Assembly (NCBI GenBank): GCA_026645745.1 | Contig: JAPKMU010000008.1 | Coordinates: forward strand, 1 to 32,813 | Source of the DNA: Anaerolineae bacterium | GTDB taxonomy: Bacteria > Chloroflexota > Anaerolineae > Aggregatilineales > Phototrophicaceae | Direction of reading: 5' to 3' | Length of the DNA: 32,813 bases | In this document: positions 7,442 through 16,076 of the stretch, in pieces | Layout: each line of letters opens with the position of its first letter | Position numbering within the stretch: position 1 is the first letter of the stretch | Program-made: the position numbers and the translations under genes | The notes under the pieces: model-generated | Databases searched by the model: none | What the model was told of the DNA's origin: nothing | Seen by the model: only the letters and a program-made list of their open reading frames with translations

Positions 7442-10400
7442 TTACTGGATAAATTTGTCGCGCAGTTCAACACATGCGCGGGCTTGCAGGAGCTTATTCC
7501 GTGATTGTTGATGTCCCGGATCGATACTCAGTGCTTTTTCAAAGGCGATCACTGCATTGGGGCAGTCATCAAGGTTCAGACATGCTTCACCGACGTTGTG
7601 CCAGAACCACGCATCGTTCGGGTTATATTTAACCGCGTTTTCGTAACAAACGCGCGCTTCTTCCCACCGCGAAAGTGCGGCGTATGCCAACCCTTTTCCG
7701 TTCCATGCCCATCCATACTGCGGATCACGGGTCAACGCCGTCTCATAGGCTTCGAGCGCATCTTCAAAAGCGCGCAGACGACGCAGCACTTGTCCCTTCC
7801 GTGACCATGCAATCGCGTTTTCTGGCAGTACCGCCAGCGCGCGTTCCACGACCGCCAGCGCTTGGGTTTCGCGGCGCATCTCCAAGAGGAGATCAACCTG
7901 ATTGGTATAGTACCAGATCACATGGTCGTCTTCCTCAAGCGCTTGCTCATAACTGGCGATTGCTTCTTCGCGCCGCCCCAGTGATTCGAGCGTCAGCCCT
8001 CGCCCGTTCCACGCCCACGCATAACGTGGACTGAGCGCAAGCGCGCGGTCGTAGGCGGTCAGCGCATCTTGAGGACGGTTCAGCCGTCGCAGCGCTTGAC
8101 CGCGTTTTGCCCAACTTTCGGCGTGAGACGGGTTGAACTTGATCGCCTGCTCCAGTGCCTCCAGCGCATCGCGGAAGCGGTTCAAGGAGACGAGTTCATC
8201 CCCTTGGTTGTACCAGTACCACGCATCGCGCGGGTCAATCGCTGATGCTTTGCGGAAGGCGGATAGTGCCTCCTCATGTTGATTCAACGCTGACAAAACC
8301 AGACCGCGCCCATTCCATGCCCACCCATTTTGCGGATCAAGGTCGATGGCGCGGGCATAGCTCCGCAGGGCGTCTTGTAAGCGGTTCAAGCGCCGCAAAA
8401 CTTGCCCGTGTTTCGCCCATGTGCGTGAATTGCGCGAATCGCGCTTGAGCGCTGTTTCGAGCAGACTCAGCGCCGCCGTATGATCGGATCGTCCGGTCAG
8501 CAGGTCAACCTGCTGATACAAATAGTAAGGATCGGTCGAATCGCTGTCGGCAGCATGACGATAAGCATCAAGCGCCGCGTCAATTCTGCCGAGCGCTTCA
8601 TACGTCATGCCCAATTCATTCCATGCCCATGCGTAGGTCGCTTCGGAGTCGACCGCATGACGATACGCTTCAATCGCTTCGTCATATCTGCGGAGATTGC
8701 GCAGCACATTGCCGAGCCGTGCCCAACTGCGCGCGTGCGGCGGGTTGAGTTCGACAGCACTGCGGAGCAGGGGGAGCGCTTCTTCGTATCTGCCGAGCAG
8801 CGCCAGCACATTTCCCTGATTGTAGTAATGCCACACGTCCCCGCGCCCTAGCTGGGATGCTTGCGTGTAGGCTTCAAGCGCTTCCTCGTAACGCTCAAGC
8901 TGTTCAAGGACGATTCCTTTGCCGTTGATCGCCCATGCGTAATCAGGCTGCAAGCGAATCGCGCGATCATACGCCGCGAGCGCATCCTCATAGCGTTTGA
9001 GATAGCGCAGCACTTGACCGAGTTTCGCCCAGCTATACGCATGTTCTGGGTTGATGCGCACCGCTTCTTGTGCGGGCTGCTCGGCTTCTTCATATTGGCT
9101 GAGTTCGACCAGCATTTCGGTCAGGTTATACCAATGCCAGACCTCATCCGGTTGGTAGCGTGCCGCCCGTTTGAACGCGAGGAGCGCTTCTTTGTGCTGT
9201 CCCATCGCTTTCATCGCCAAGCCGTAGCCGTTTTGCGCCCATGCGTAAGTCGGATCAAGATCAATCGCCTGCTGGTAGGCGTGCAGCGCGCTGGGGAAGT
9301 CGTGCATCAAACGGTATACCTGACCGAGCTTCGCCCAACTGTTCGGATGGAGCGGATCGAGCTTCAGCGCTTGTTTGAGCAGGGCAACGGCTTCTTCGTA
9401 GCGTCCGGTATTCTGGAGTGCGTCAGCTTGGTTGTACCAGTTCCACACATCATCAGGATCGATGCGGGTTGCCGTTTGATAACATTCGAGCGCGTCGAGC
9501 GGCTGCCCCATGCGCTCAAGGACGATGCCTTTCCCTTTCCACGCCCACGCATAACCCGGTTGAATCCGCAGCGATTCGTTGTAACACGCGATTGCTTCTT
9601 CGTAGCGGCTGAGCAAGCGGAGGGTGCGCCCTTTACGCGCCCATGCCCATGCATAATCCGGTTGAAGCGCGATCGCTTCGTCGTAAGCGGCAAGTGCTTC
9701 TTCGAGCTTGCCTAACTCCGTCAGCGAATACCCTTTATCCATCAATTCGCGTGCTTCGAGTGCTTGTGCGTTGATCTCGATGATCGGCGTTTCCCCGGTC
9801 ACATCTCCGAAAATCGCGCTCAATTCGTTCACGATCTCCGTCCACGAAGCCGGACGATTTGCCGGGTCTTTTTCAAGACATGCCATCACCAGCGCTTGCA
9901 GACGCGGCGGCAGTGACGCGGCGGCGGCGACCTCAAATGAGGGGCGTTCGTGCAGGTGGGCGTGTATCCACGCTTCCATTTTCTTGACCGGGAAGATGTG
10001 CTTGCCGACCAGCATTTCGTAGATCAAGCAGCCGAACGCATACAAGTCAGAGCGCATATCCACTGCGGCGGATCGCGCTTGTTCGGGCGACATATACGGC
10101 GCTGTGCCGATGATCGCGCCGACACGGGTGAGGCGTTCGTCTGCCGGGGCGCGGCTGGCGCGTTCGAGTTCGATCAGCGGCGGCAGATCGACCAGATCGA
10201 GCGAGCGTACCAAGCCAAAATCTGTCACTTTGGCGATCCCGTCATGCGTGACGAGGATATTGGCGGGTTTCAAATCACGGTGAACCAAGCCGGGGATGCG
10301 TTGGGTCGCATGCTGCATCCCTGACGCGATATGCAAGCCAAACTCAATGGCGTGGCGAACGGTCAAGCGCTTGTGTTCGATCCAACTGCGCAGGTCAGCC

Positions 10401-11644
10401 TCTAAACCTTCTGGTCCGCTGATATGCTCAAGGATGATGTGTGGGCGTCCGACGATATTCTGCACAAGCCGCGCTTGTACGATGTGGCGGTGCTTTTCGA
10501 GCCGTATCCACGTAAACGCCTCTTGCTGGAAGCGGGCGACGGCGCGTTCATTTTCGAGAAATTTGCTCTGAAACGTCTTGAGCGCGACCGGTTCACGCTG
10601 CGTATGATCGTAGCACAGGTACACGACGCCCATCCCGCCGCGCCGCACATCTGCAACTTCGTAGCGCGTGTCGATCATGTCACCGATGCGGAATTCGCCG
10701 CCGACCGGATCAACGGCGCGGTGGGCACGCCCACCCGGTGAACGCCGCTTGAGCGCATCATTTTCGAGCGATGACAGCGAGTTAAGCACATCTTCTTCGC
10801 GGTGAGTCTCGCTTGCTGCGCCGCTGCCTACACTGCCAAAAATGCGCGATTCGCCTTTTTCCTCGTTCACATCGCCGTAGGTGATCAGGTTGTCCTGCTC
10901 AACACGCGCGGGCGGAATCGTGTTCGCGTCCGAAAGCGGAAATTCGGCGTCAAGGCTGGCGGAAAACAGCGACAGATCCGCCGCGTCATCATCCGTCGGG
11001 CTGGCGAACTGCGTTTGCTCCAACGAATCGCTCATGCTGTGCGGCTGCACCATCGACGGGCGGAGATATGCCGCCAGCAGCGAACCTAACTGCGCATCGG
11101 TCAGGTTGATCTCGGATGACCCGACCGTAAATTCGCTTTCGTTCCCTCCCGAATCGGTATTTTCTTCTTTGAGCGAAACGACCGTCTCGTTATGCAGTTC
11201 CCGAACGTTTGAAATATCGTCGCTGTCGTCGTCTTCGGCGGCAGCCCAGAGCGCGACGGCGATATTGCGGCGCGTCGGGTACTGCTGCGCAGAATCGGCA
11301 ACCCAGTCGATAAATTGATTGATCGCGCGGTGCGCCGTCAAGCGATCAATATCATGACGTGCGCGTTCGGCGGCGCGGCGGTAAGCGATCAACGCTTTGC
11401 CGACGTAGAACACCAGTAAGCGGTGATCCGGCGTGAGACTGCGCAGTGCGCAGAGATCACCGAGCGCGAATAGATCATCAATATCCTCGCGACGCAGCGC
11501 AAGCCGACCCAACCGCCGAATTTCGGGATCGGCATCGGTGGCGAAAATATCACGTTCGTCCAAAACGTGCGGTGCGCGCAGCAGTTTGCGCGCTTCCGGG
11601 CTTTGGGTAGGAAGAGGCGTGCGTCCGGTTTGCGGAGGGGTCAT
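7442..11644 (-). CDS. Cytosolic Ser/Thr protein kinase with 22 C-terminal TPRs
   Basis: 1400 residues in three parts. Residues 1-~130 are a helical region of unknown family; ~130-320 is acidic and low-complexity. The Hanks kinase domain is about 328-612: glycine loop RRGGMGVVY with Arg in place of the first Gly, Lys356 in VALK, HRDLKPAN (455-462), DFG at 475-477 and TAPYMSPEQ (514-522). The activation segment is stretched by about 20 residues before that motif. From 628 to 1378 there are 22 consecutive 34-residue TPRs, in which three alternating types recur in strict order. No transmembrane segment was seen, unlike many kinases of this class. It probably phosphorylates proteins docked on the TPR superhelix. 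It lies 6 bases after the ClpC-like gene and 26 before the FHA gene. It has no annotated name that I recognise. Confidence 0.93.
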   Translation of the reverse strand: MTPPQTGRTPLPTQSPEARKLLRAPHVLDERDIFATDADPEIRRLGRLALRREDIDDLFALGDLCALRSLTPDHRLLVFYVGKALIAYRRAAERARHDIDRLTAHRAINQFIDWVADSAQQYPTRRNIAVALWAAAEDDDSDDISNVRELHNETVVSLKEENTDSGGNESEFTVGSSEINLTDAQLGSLLAAYLRPSMVQPHSMSDSLEQTQFASPTDDDAADLSLFSASLDAEFPLSDANTIPPARVEQDNLITYGDVNEEKGESRIFGSVGSGAASETHREEDVLNSLSSLENDALKRRSPGGRAHRAVDPVGGEFRIGDMIDTRYEVADVRRGGMGVVYLCYDHTQREPVALKTFQSKFLENERAVARFQQEAFTWIRLEKHRHIVQARLVQNIVGRPHIILEHISGPEGLEADLRSWIEHKRLTVRHAIEFGLHIASGMQHATQRIPGLVHRDLKPANILVTHDGIAKVTDFGLVRSLDLVDLPPLIELERASRAPADERLTRVGAIIGTAPYMSPEQARSAAVDMRSDLYAFGCLIYEMLVGKHIFPVKKMEAWIHAHLHERPSFEVAAAASLPPRLQALVMACLEKDPANRPASWTEIVNELSAIFGDVTGETPIIEINAQALEARELMDKGYSLTELGKLEEALAAYDEAIALQPDYAWAWARKGRTLRLLSRYEEAIACYNESLRIQPGYAWAWKGKGIVLERMGQPLDALECYQTATRIDPDDVWNWYNQADALQNTGRYEEAVALLKQALKLDPLHPNSWAKLGQVYRLMHDFPSALHAYQQAIDLDPTYAWAQNGYGLAMKAMGQHKEALLAFKRAARYQPDEVWHWYNLTEMLVELSQYEEAEQPAQEAVRINPEHAYSWAKLGQVLRYLKRYEDALAAYDRAIRLQPDYAWAINGKGIVLEQLERYEEALEAYTQASQLGRGDVWHYYNQGNVLALLGRYEEALPLLRSAVELNPPHARSWARLGNVLRNLRRYDEAIEAYRHAVDSEATYAWAWNELGMTYEALGRIDAALDAYRHAADSDSTDPYYLYQQVDLLTGRSDHTAALSLLETALKRDSRNSRTWAKHGQVLRRLNRLQDALRSYARAIDLDPQNGWAWNGRGLVLSALNQHEEALSAFRKASAIDPRDAWYWYNQGDELVSLNRFRDALEALEQAIKFNPSHAESWAKRGQALRRLNRPQDALTAYDRALALSPRYAWAWNGRGLTLESLGRREEAIASYEQALEEDDHVIWYYTNQVDLLLEMRRETQALAVVERALAVLPENAIAWSRKGQVLRRLRAFEDALEAYETALTRDPQYGWAWNGKGLAYAALSRWEEARVCYENAVKYNPNDAWFWHNVGEACLNLDDCPNAVIAFEKALSIDPGHQQSRNKLLQARACVELRDKFIQ
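7511..9652 (-). repeat. Seven-fold 306-bp tandem super-repeat (three TPRs per unit)
   Basis: TPRs 2-22 of the kinase fall into three types in fixed order: C (xxSWAKLGQVLRxLxRYxDALxAYDRAI), A (AWAWNGKGLxLExLGRxEEAL) and B (VWxWYNQxDxLxxxxRYEEALxLL). The C-A-B block of 102 residues (306 bp) occurs seven times without a break. At DNA level the AWAW/GWAW segment (CCATGCCCATGCxTA-like on the plus strand) recurs about every 306 bases from 9541 to 7700. The units have diverged but stay in register. Confidence 0.88.
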
Positions 11645-11650
11645 GGCGTC

Positions 11651-14059
11651 TCACACACGAGCGGCTGAAAACTCAAGCAGCCCTTTTTCTTTATCGACTT
11701 CGACAACGATGGTATCGCCGGGGTTAAAGGCGTCTTCAACAATACGCGCACTGAGCGGACGGGTGAGCAGTCGTTCGATGGCGCGGCGCAGGGGGCGCGC
11801 ACCGTTGATCGGATCATGACCCCGGTTGAGGATCATATCGCGCGCGCCGGTAGTCAGTTCCAAACTCAAGCGCTGTTCTTCCAAGCGGCGGCGCAGTTCA
11901 TTTAACTGTAAGTCCAAAATTTGAGCCAGCGTATCGGGGTTCAACGGACGGAACGTGACTACTTCATCGACACGATTGAGGAATTCCGGTCGGAAGAACC
12001 GCTTGAGATGCGCACTGTAATCCGGTAAGTGATCCGCCCCCCCGATGAATCCGAGCGATTTTCCTGTTTCTTCGGTGCCAATATTGCTCGTCATGATGAA
12101 AACCGAGTTGCGCGCATCGACGACTCCGCCGTGTGCGTCGCTCAAGCGTCCTTCATCGAATACTTGAAGGAAAATATCAAACACCTCTGGCGCGGCTTTT
12201 TCGACCTCATCCAGCAGCACAACGGTATACGGGCGGCGGCGGAGTCCGTCAGTCAATTGTCCGCCGCGCTGGGTGTCTTTGTAACCGGGCGGCGCACCGA
12301 TCAAGCGGGCGACAGTGTGCGCGTCGTGGAATTCGGACATATCCAAGCGCAGCATCGCGTCATCACTGCCGAACAAGAAATTCGCCAATGAGCGCGCAAG
12401 TTCCGTCTTGCCGACGCCGGAAGGACCTAAGAATAAGAACACGCCGATCGGACGGTTCGGGTCTTTAAGTCCGGCACGCGCAGTCTTGATCGCTGCCGCC
12501 ACCGTGCGCACCGCTTCATCTTGCCCGATCACACGACGCAGCAGGATGTTTTCGACTTCGGATAGGCGGCGCTTTTCATCCTTCGTCAGTTCGCTGATCG
12601 GGATGCCTGTCCAATCGCTCAACACGGCAGCGATGACCTCAATGCGAACTTCGTTTGGTGATGGATCGGGTTCTTCGTCCGGCGTGATGGTGCGGATCAC
12701 TACGCGGGCGCATGCTTCGTCAAGCAGATCGAGCGCTTTATCGGGAAGGCGGCGATCTGGCAGGTAACGGACAGAGAGCCGCACCGCTGCATCGAGCGCT
12801 TCCGGTCGGATCGTGACGCTGTGATGTTTTTCCAGCCGTTCGCGTTGACCCATCAAAATCTTGAGCGTGTCATTTTCGCTCGGTTCTTCGATGTCAATCG
12901 GGCGGAAGCGGCGGTCAAGCGCGGGGTCTTGTGCGATGGCGCGCCGGTATTCTTCATGCGTGGTCGCGCCGATACACACGATCTCGCCGCGTGCGAGCGC
13001 TGGTTTCAGAATATTCGCCGCGTCTAAGTTGCTGTCAATCGTATCGCCTGCGCCGACGATGGTGTGAATCTCGTCGATGAACAGAATCACGCTGCCCGCT
13101 GTGCGCGCTTCGTCAACAATGCCGATCAAGCGTTCCTCAAATTGACCGCGCAGCGATGTCCCCGCAACGAGCGTGCCGATCTCGATTTGCACAACGCGCT
13201 TATCGAGTAGAGACTTCGGCGCGGTTTTTTCATAAATGGCGTATGCCAACCCTTCGACGACTGCCGTTTTGCCGACTCCGGCATCACCCAGTAGGAGCGG
13301 ATTGTTTTTCTTACTGCGCGCCAGCGTGCGCGCCACCGCGCGGATTTCGCGCTCACGGGCAATCGCCGGACCGATTCTGCCATCGGCGGCTTGCGCGGTT
13401 AAATCACGTCCGTATTTATCGAGCAGGGGAGTCGGCACGCGCCCACCTGTCGAAACGCCACGCGGCACAGCAATTTCGCTGGACGAAAAGCGGAACGGAT
13501 CATCCGGCAGCGAGTCATCAAGATCAGAGAAATTGAGCAGATCATCATCGCTGTCGATATGAAGTTCGGACGGAAGCGAATCGGGAATCGGGTTGGCAAG
13601 GTCGCGCTCGTAAGCATCGTTGTGCAAACGCCGCAGCCAATGTTCAACACGGAAACCCATCTCTTGGAGCTTACGCACCGGAACGCTTTCGCCTTCTTCC
13701 AAGAGCGCAAGCAGGAGATGAGCTTCGTCCACGTCTTCGCTTTCATCACGATCCGCGATGAAGATGGCGATTTGCAGCACCATTGCCGCGCGTGGGGTGA
13801 GCGGCAGCGTTTCGGTCAAGCTGCCTTCGCCTGTGCCGAGATCGCGGCGGAGATCGGCGCGCACATTGCGCGGGTTTAACTGCGCGCGGCGCAAAAGCTG
13901 CCATGTCGGTCCGGTTTCATTTCTCGTCATGGCAATGAAAAAATGTTCCACACCAATGAAGGCGTGTTGTAAGCGTCGTGCTTCTTCAGCGGCGGCAGCA
14001 ATATGAGGAGCACAGCGCGCACGCAGTTCTTTTTCAGGAATATCGGGCGGTATAGTCAC
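11651..14059 (-). CDS. ClpC-like double AAA+ unfoldase without a middle domain
   Basis: 802 residues. A Clp N-terminal repeat domain spans about 10-150 (HAFIGVEHFFIAM, EAHLLLALLEEG), then an acidic linker (about 165-200, DSDDDLLNFSDLDDSLPDD). AAA1 has Walker A GDAGVGKT (258-265), Walker B ILFIDE (325-330) and GATTHEEYRRAI. AAA2 has Walker A GPSGVGKT (545-552), Walker B VVLLDE (613-618), TSNIGTE and sensor-2 GARPLRR (753-759). Only about 25 residues separate the AAA1 lid from VLSDWTGIPISEL, so the coiled-coil M-domain of ClpC/ClpB is missing. A SLGFIGG loop (668-674) sits where ClpP-docking loops occur. It likely unfolds proteins, perhaps for ClpP, which is not in the window. The start is GTG with GAGG about 10 bases upstream. 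It heads an operon with the TPR kinase and FHA gene, suggesting phospho-control. Confidence 0.88.
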   Translation of the reverse strand: MTIPPDIPEKELRARCAPHIAAAAEEARRLQHAFIGVEHFFIAMTRNETGPTWQLLRRAQLNPRNVRADLRRDLGTGEGSLTETLPLTPRAAMVLQIAIFIADRDESEDVDEAHLLLALLEEGESVPVRKLQEMGFRVEHWLRRLHNDAYERDLANPIPDSLPSELHIDSDDDLLNFSDLDDSLPDDPFRFSSSEIAVPRGVSTGGRVPTPLLDKYGRDLTAQAADGRIGPAIAREREIRAVARTLARSKKNNPLLLGDAGVGKTAVVEGLAYAIYEKTAPKSLLDKRVVQIEIGTLVAGTSLRGQFEERLIGIVDEARTAGSVILFIDEIHTIVGAGDTIDSNLDAANILKPALARGEIVCIGATTHEEYRRAIAQDPALDRRFRPIDIEEPSENDTLKILMGQRERLEKHHSVTIRPEALDAAVRLSVRYLPDRRLPDKALDLLDEACARVVIRTITPDEEPDPSPNEVRIEVIAAVLSDWTGIPISELTKDEKRRLSEVENILLRRVIGQDEAVRTVAAAIKTARAGLKDPNRPIGVFLFLGPSGVGKTELARSLANFLFGSDDAMLRLDMSEFHDAHTVARLIGAPPGYKDTQRGGQLTDGLRRRPYTVVLLDEVEKAAPEVFDIFLQVFDEGRLSDAHGGVVDARNSVFIMTSNIGTEETGKSLGFIGGADHLPDYSAHLKRFFRPEFLNRVDEVVTFRPLNPDTLAQILDLQLNELRRRLEEQRLSLELTTGARDMILNRGHDPINGARPLRRAIERLLTRPLSARIVEDAFNPGDTIVVEVDKEKGLLEFSAARV

Positions 14060-14131
14060 GATTGCCCAACCTCTAATCCGTGTGATACGTTCAACTACAG
14101 AACAAGCGTTTACCGTTGGCGATTCTGCTTA

Positions 14132-14137
14132 AGTATA
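14132..14137 (-). promoter_or_regulatory. Possible -10 element for the clp-kinase-FHA operon
   Basis: The minus strand reads GCGCTATACT, with TATACT at 14137-14132, in the 187-base divergent gap. No clear -35 is at 16-18 bases (nearest TTTCAA). The leader would be about 65 bases to the GTG at 14059. Confidence 0.35.
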
Positions 14138-14179
14138 GCGCATGTCATTTTGAAACCCATCATCCATGACCTTTGCCCG

Positions 14180-14208
14180 TTTTGAGGGATAGGGTTGTGC
14201 GCTATAAT
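14180..14208 (+). promoter_or_regulatory. Predicted promoter of the transmembrane kinase gene
   Basis: A perfect TATAAT lies at 14203-14208, with a weak TTTTGA -35 (14180-14185) at 17-base spacing. Transcription would begin near 14215, about 32 bases before the ATG. The region between this and the opposing -10 (14132-14137) holds no gene and is the divergent regulatory gap. Confidence 0.5.
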
Positions 14209-14246
14209 GTCCACATGTGCGGGACAAAGCATAACGTAGGAATTAC

Positions 14247-16076
14247 ATGGCGCTCACCGATCCGCTAATCGGACGCATGTTAGGCGATTACCGCGTGATT
14301 GATATTCTCGGTCGCGGTGGCATGGCGCGGGTGTACCGGGGATATGATCCGAAACTGGAACGGTACGCCGCCATCAAAGTAATCGACTCGGCGCTGCTTA
14401 GTAATCAAGAATCCGAGGATGAATACCGCGCCCGTTTTCGGCGGGAAGCGCGTGCGATTGCCCGCTTGAACCATCCCAATATTGTTAGTATTTTTCAATA
14501 CGGCGAAGTTGACGCGCTTTATTACATGGCGATGAATTTCATCGAAGGGCGCGACTTAGGACAAATCCTCAAAGAATACGCGACTTACAGCCAGCGAATC
14601 CCGGTTGAACAGGTGCTGCGGATCGTCAGCGATACCGCGTCAGCGCTCGATTATGCGCATTCCGGCGGCGTGATCCACCGTGACGTAAAACCATCGAATA
14701 TCATGGTGACGCCGGAAGGACGCGCGATCTTGACCGATTTTGGGTTGGCGTTGAGCGTGCCCGAAGGCTCAATTGGGAATACCTTCGGAAGCGCACATTA
14801 CATCGCGCCGGAGCAGGCGGTATCTTCAGCGCAAGCCGTCCCGCAGAGCGACTTATACTCGCTGGCAATTGTGATTTATCAAATGCTGACCGGACGTGTC
14901 CCATTTGATGATCCCAGTGCGATGAGCGTTGCCCTCCGTCATATCAGCGATTTACCGCCGCCGCTGCGTAATTTCGCGTCGGAAATTCCCGCCGGGGTTG
15001 AGCAGGTTGTTCTGAAGGCGCTCGAAAAAGATGTGAAGCGCCGTTACCCCGACGGTCAAACGATGGTGCAGGCGCTCGAAGCGGCGTATGCGCCTTTCCT
15101 CGGCTATTCGTTGAGCCGCCCGACCGGGACGACACCGCTTTTGCGGCGTATTTCAACCGATGAGATCAAAGTCACGCCGGGGCAGTTCGCTCCGGTTGAG
15201 AATCCCACATGGTCAGAAAGTGTGCCGCTGCAAGCGCGCAGCACCGATACATCGTCGCGCGCATCGTTACTGCTTGCCCGCGCCGAGTCGCTGACCTCAA
15301 GACCGGGATCAACCAAGCCAAAGCCGGAAACCCGGCAGGCATCTCCGCTGCGGTTGATCGCCGTGATTCTGTTGTTGGTGGCGATTGCGGCGGCGGCGCT
15401 GTTTGTGCTGACGAATACGCCGCCGAATAATCTCGGCGGGGGCGATGGTACGGCAGTCGTTATTGGCGCGGATCAAACCGACGAAGTGACAGCAGTACCG
15501 ACTGACGCGCCGCCAACCGAGACGCCGCTGCCAGATACACCAACGCTTGCATCTCCTACGACCGAAACGCCTTCCACACCGACCGATATTCCGACGGAAA
15601 CCCCGGTGCGCCCGCCAACGGTCACGATCACGCCAGAAGGGTTTGTTGTTCCCGACTCGATCAGCAGCGAAACGCCGACGCTTTCGCCGGGTGCGCCGAT
15701 CGTGTTGACCTACGATACCTTTGCGCTCGTGCTGCAAAACCGCTCATCTGAATTGGTGAATATCAGCGGGATTTCATTCGTCCGGCTCAACCAGCTAGGC
15801 ACGCCGATCACATTTTCGGTCAGCGATTGGGACCCGGTATCGCGGAACGGCTCATACTTCATGCCGAGCGGCGGGTGTTATCACATCTGGTTGATCTCTC
15901 AGGAATTTCAAGGTATCCCCGCGCAGTGTTCCGCGCGTTTTGGGTGGGAGGCGGTCGGTACAAACCGCCAATTCTGGATCAGCAGCGAACCGGGGGCGAC
16001 GTTTGAAGTGCAGCGCGCTGGCAGCGTGCTGGCAACCTGCCCGACGAACGCTGGACAGTGCAGCTTTACCCCTTAA
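14247..16076 (+). CDS. Transmembrane Ser/Thr protein kinase with extracytoplasmic domain
   Basis: 609 residues. The N-terminal Hanks kinase domain (about 15-283) has LGRGGMARVY (21-30), Lys44 in AAIKV, HRDVKPSN (144-151), DFG (164-166) and GSAHYIAPEQ (181-190), and looks active. A juxtamembrane Ser/Thr-rich linker (about 300-365) precedes one membrane segment (LRLIAVILLLVAIAAAALFVL, about 368-388). Outside is a Pro/Thr-rich stalk (about 400-475), then a roughly 120-residue domain with four Cys (CYHIW, AQCSARFGW, ATCP, GQCSF) that could form disulfides and sense an external ligand. I do not recognise this domain. Layout parallels PknB-like receptors but without PASTA repeats. It is divergent from the clp-kinase-FHA operon. 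An AGGA lies five bases before the ATG. Its stop overlaps the convergent ATPase gene's stop. Confidence 0.93.
   Translation: MALTDPLIGRMLGDYRVIDILGRGGMARVYRGYDPKLERYAAIKVIDSALLSNQESEDEYRARFRREARAIARLNHPNIVSIFQYGEVDALYYMAMNFIEGRDLGQILKEYATYSQRIPVEQVLRIVSDTASALDYAHSGGVIHRDVKPSNIMVTPEGRAILTDFGLALSVPEGSIGNTFGSAHYIAPEQAVSSAQAVPQSDLYSLAIVIYQMLTGRVPFDDPSAMSVALRHISDLPPPLRNFASEIPAGVEQVVLKALEKDVKRRYPDGQTMVQALEAAYAPFLGYSLSRPTGTTPLLRRISTDEIKVTPGQFAPVENPTWSESVPLQARSTDTSSRASLLLARAESLTSRPGSTKPKPETRQASPLRLIAVILLLVAIAAAALFVLTNTPPNNLGGGDGTAVVIGADQTDEVTAVPTDAPPTETPLPDTPTLASPTTETPSTPTDIPTETPVRPPTVTITPEGFVVPDSISSETPTLSPGAPIVLTYDTFALVLQNRSSELVNISGISFVRLNQLGTPITFSVSDWDPVSRNGSYFMPSGGCYHIWLISQEFQGIPAQCSARFGWEAVGTNRQFWISSEPGATFEVQRAGSVLATCPTNAGQCSFTP

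Noticed and set aside
7511-9652. CRISPR or satellite-type array
   Set aside because: The periodicity is 306 bp, diverged, in frame and encodes TPRs; there are no short identical repeats with unique spacers.
7035-14059. Type VI secretion-like set (Ser/Thr kinase, FHA protein, Clp ATPase)
   Set aside because: T6SS clusters combine PpkA, Fha1 and ClpV, but no TssB/C sheath, Hcp, VgrG, TssJLM or baseplate gene is here, and the Clp protein lacks an M-domain and has an LGF loop unlike ClpV. The similarity is only in component types.
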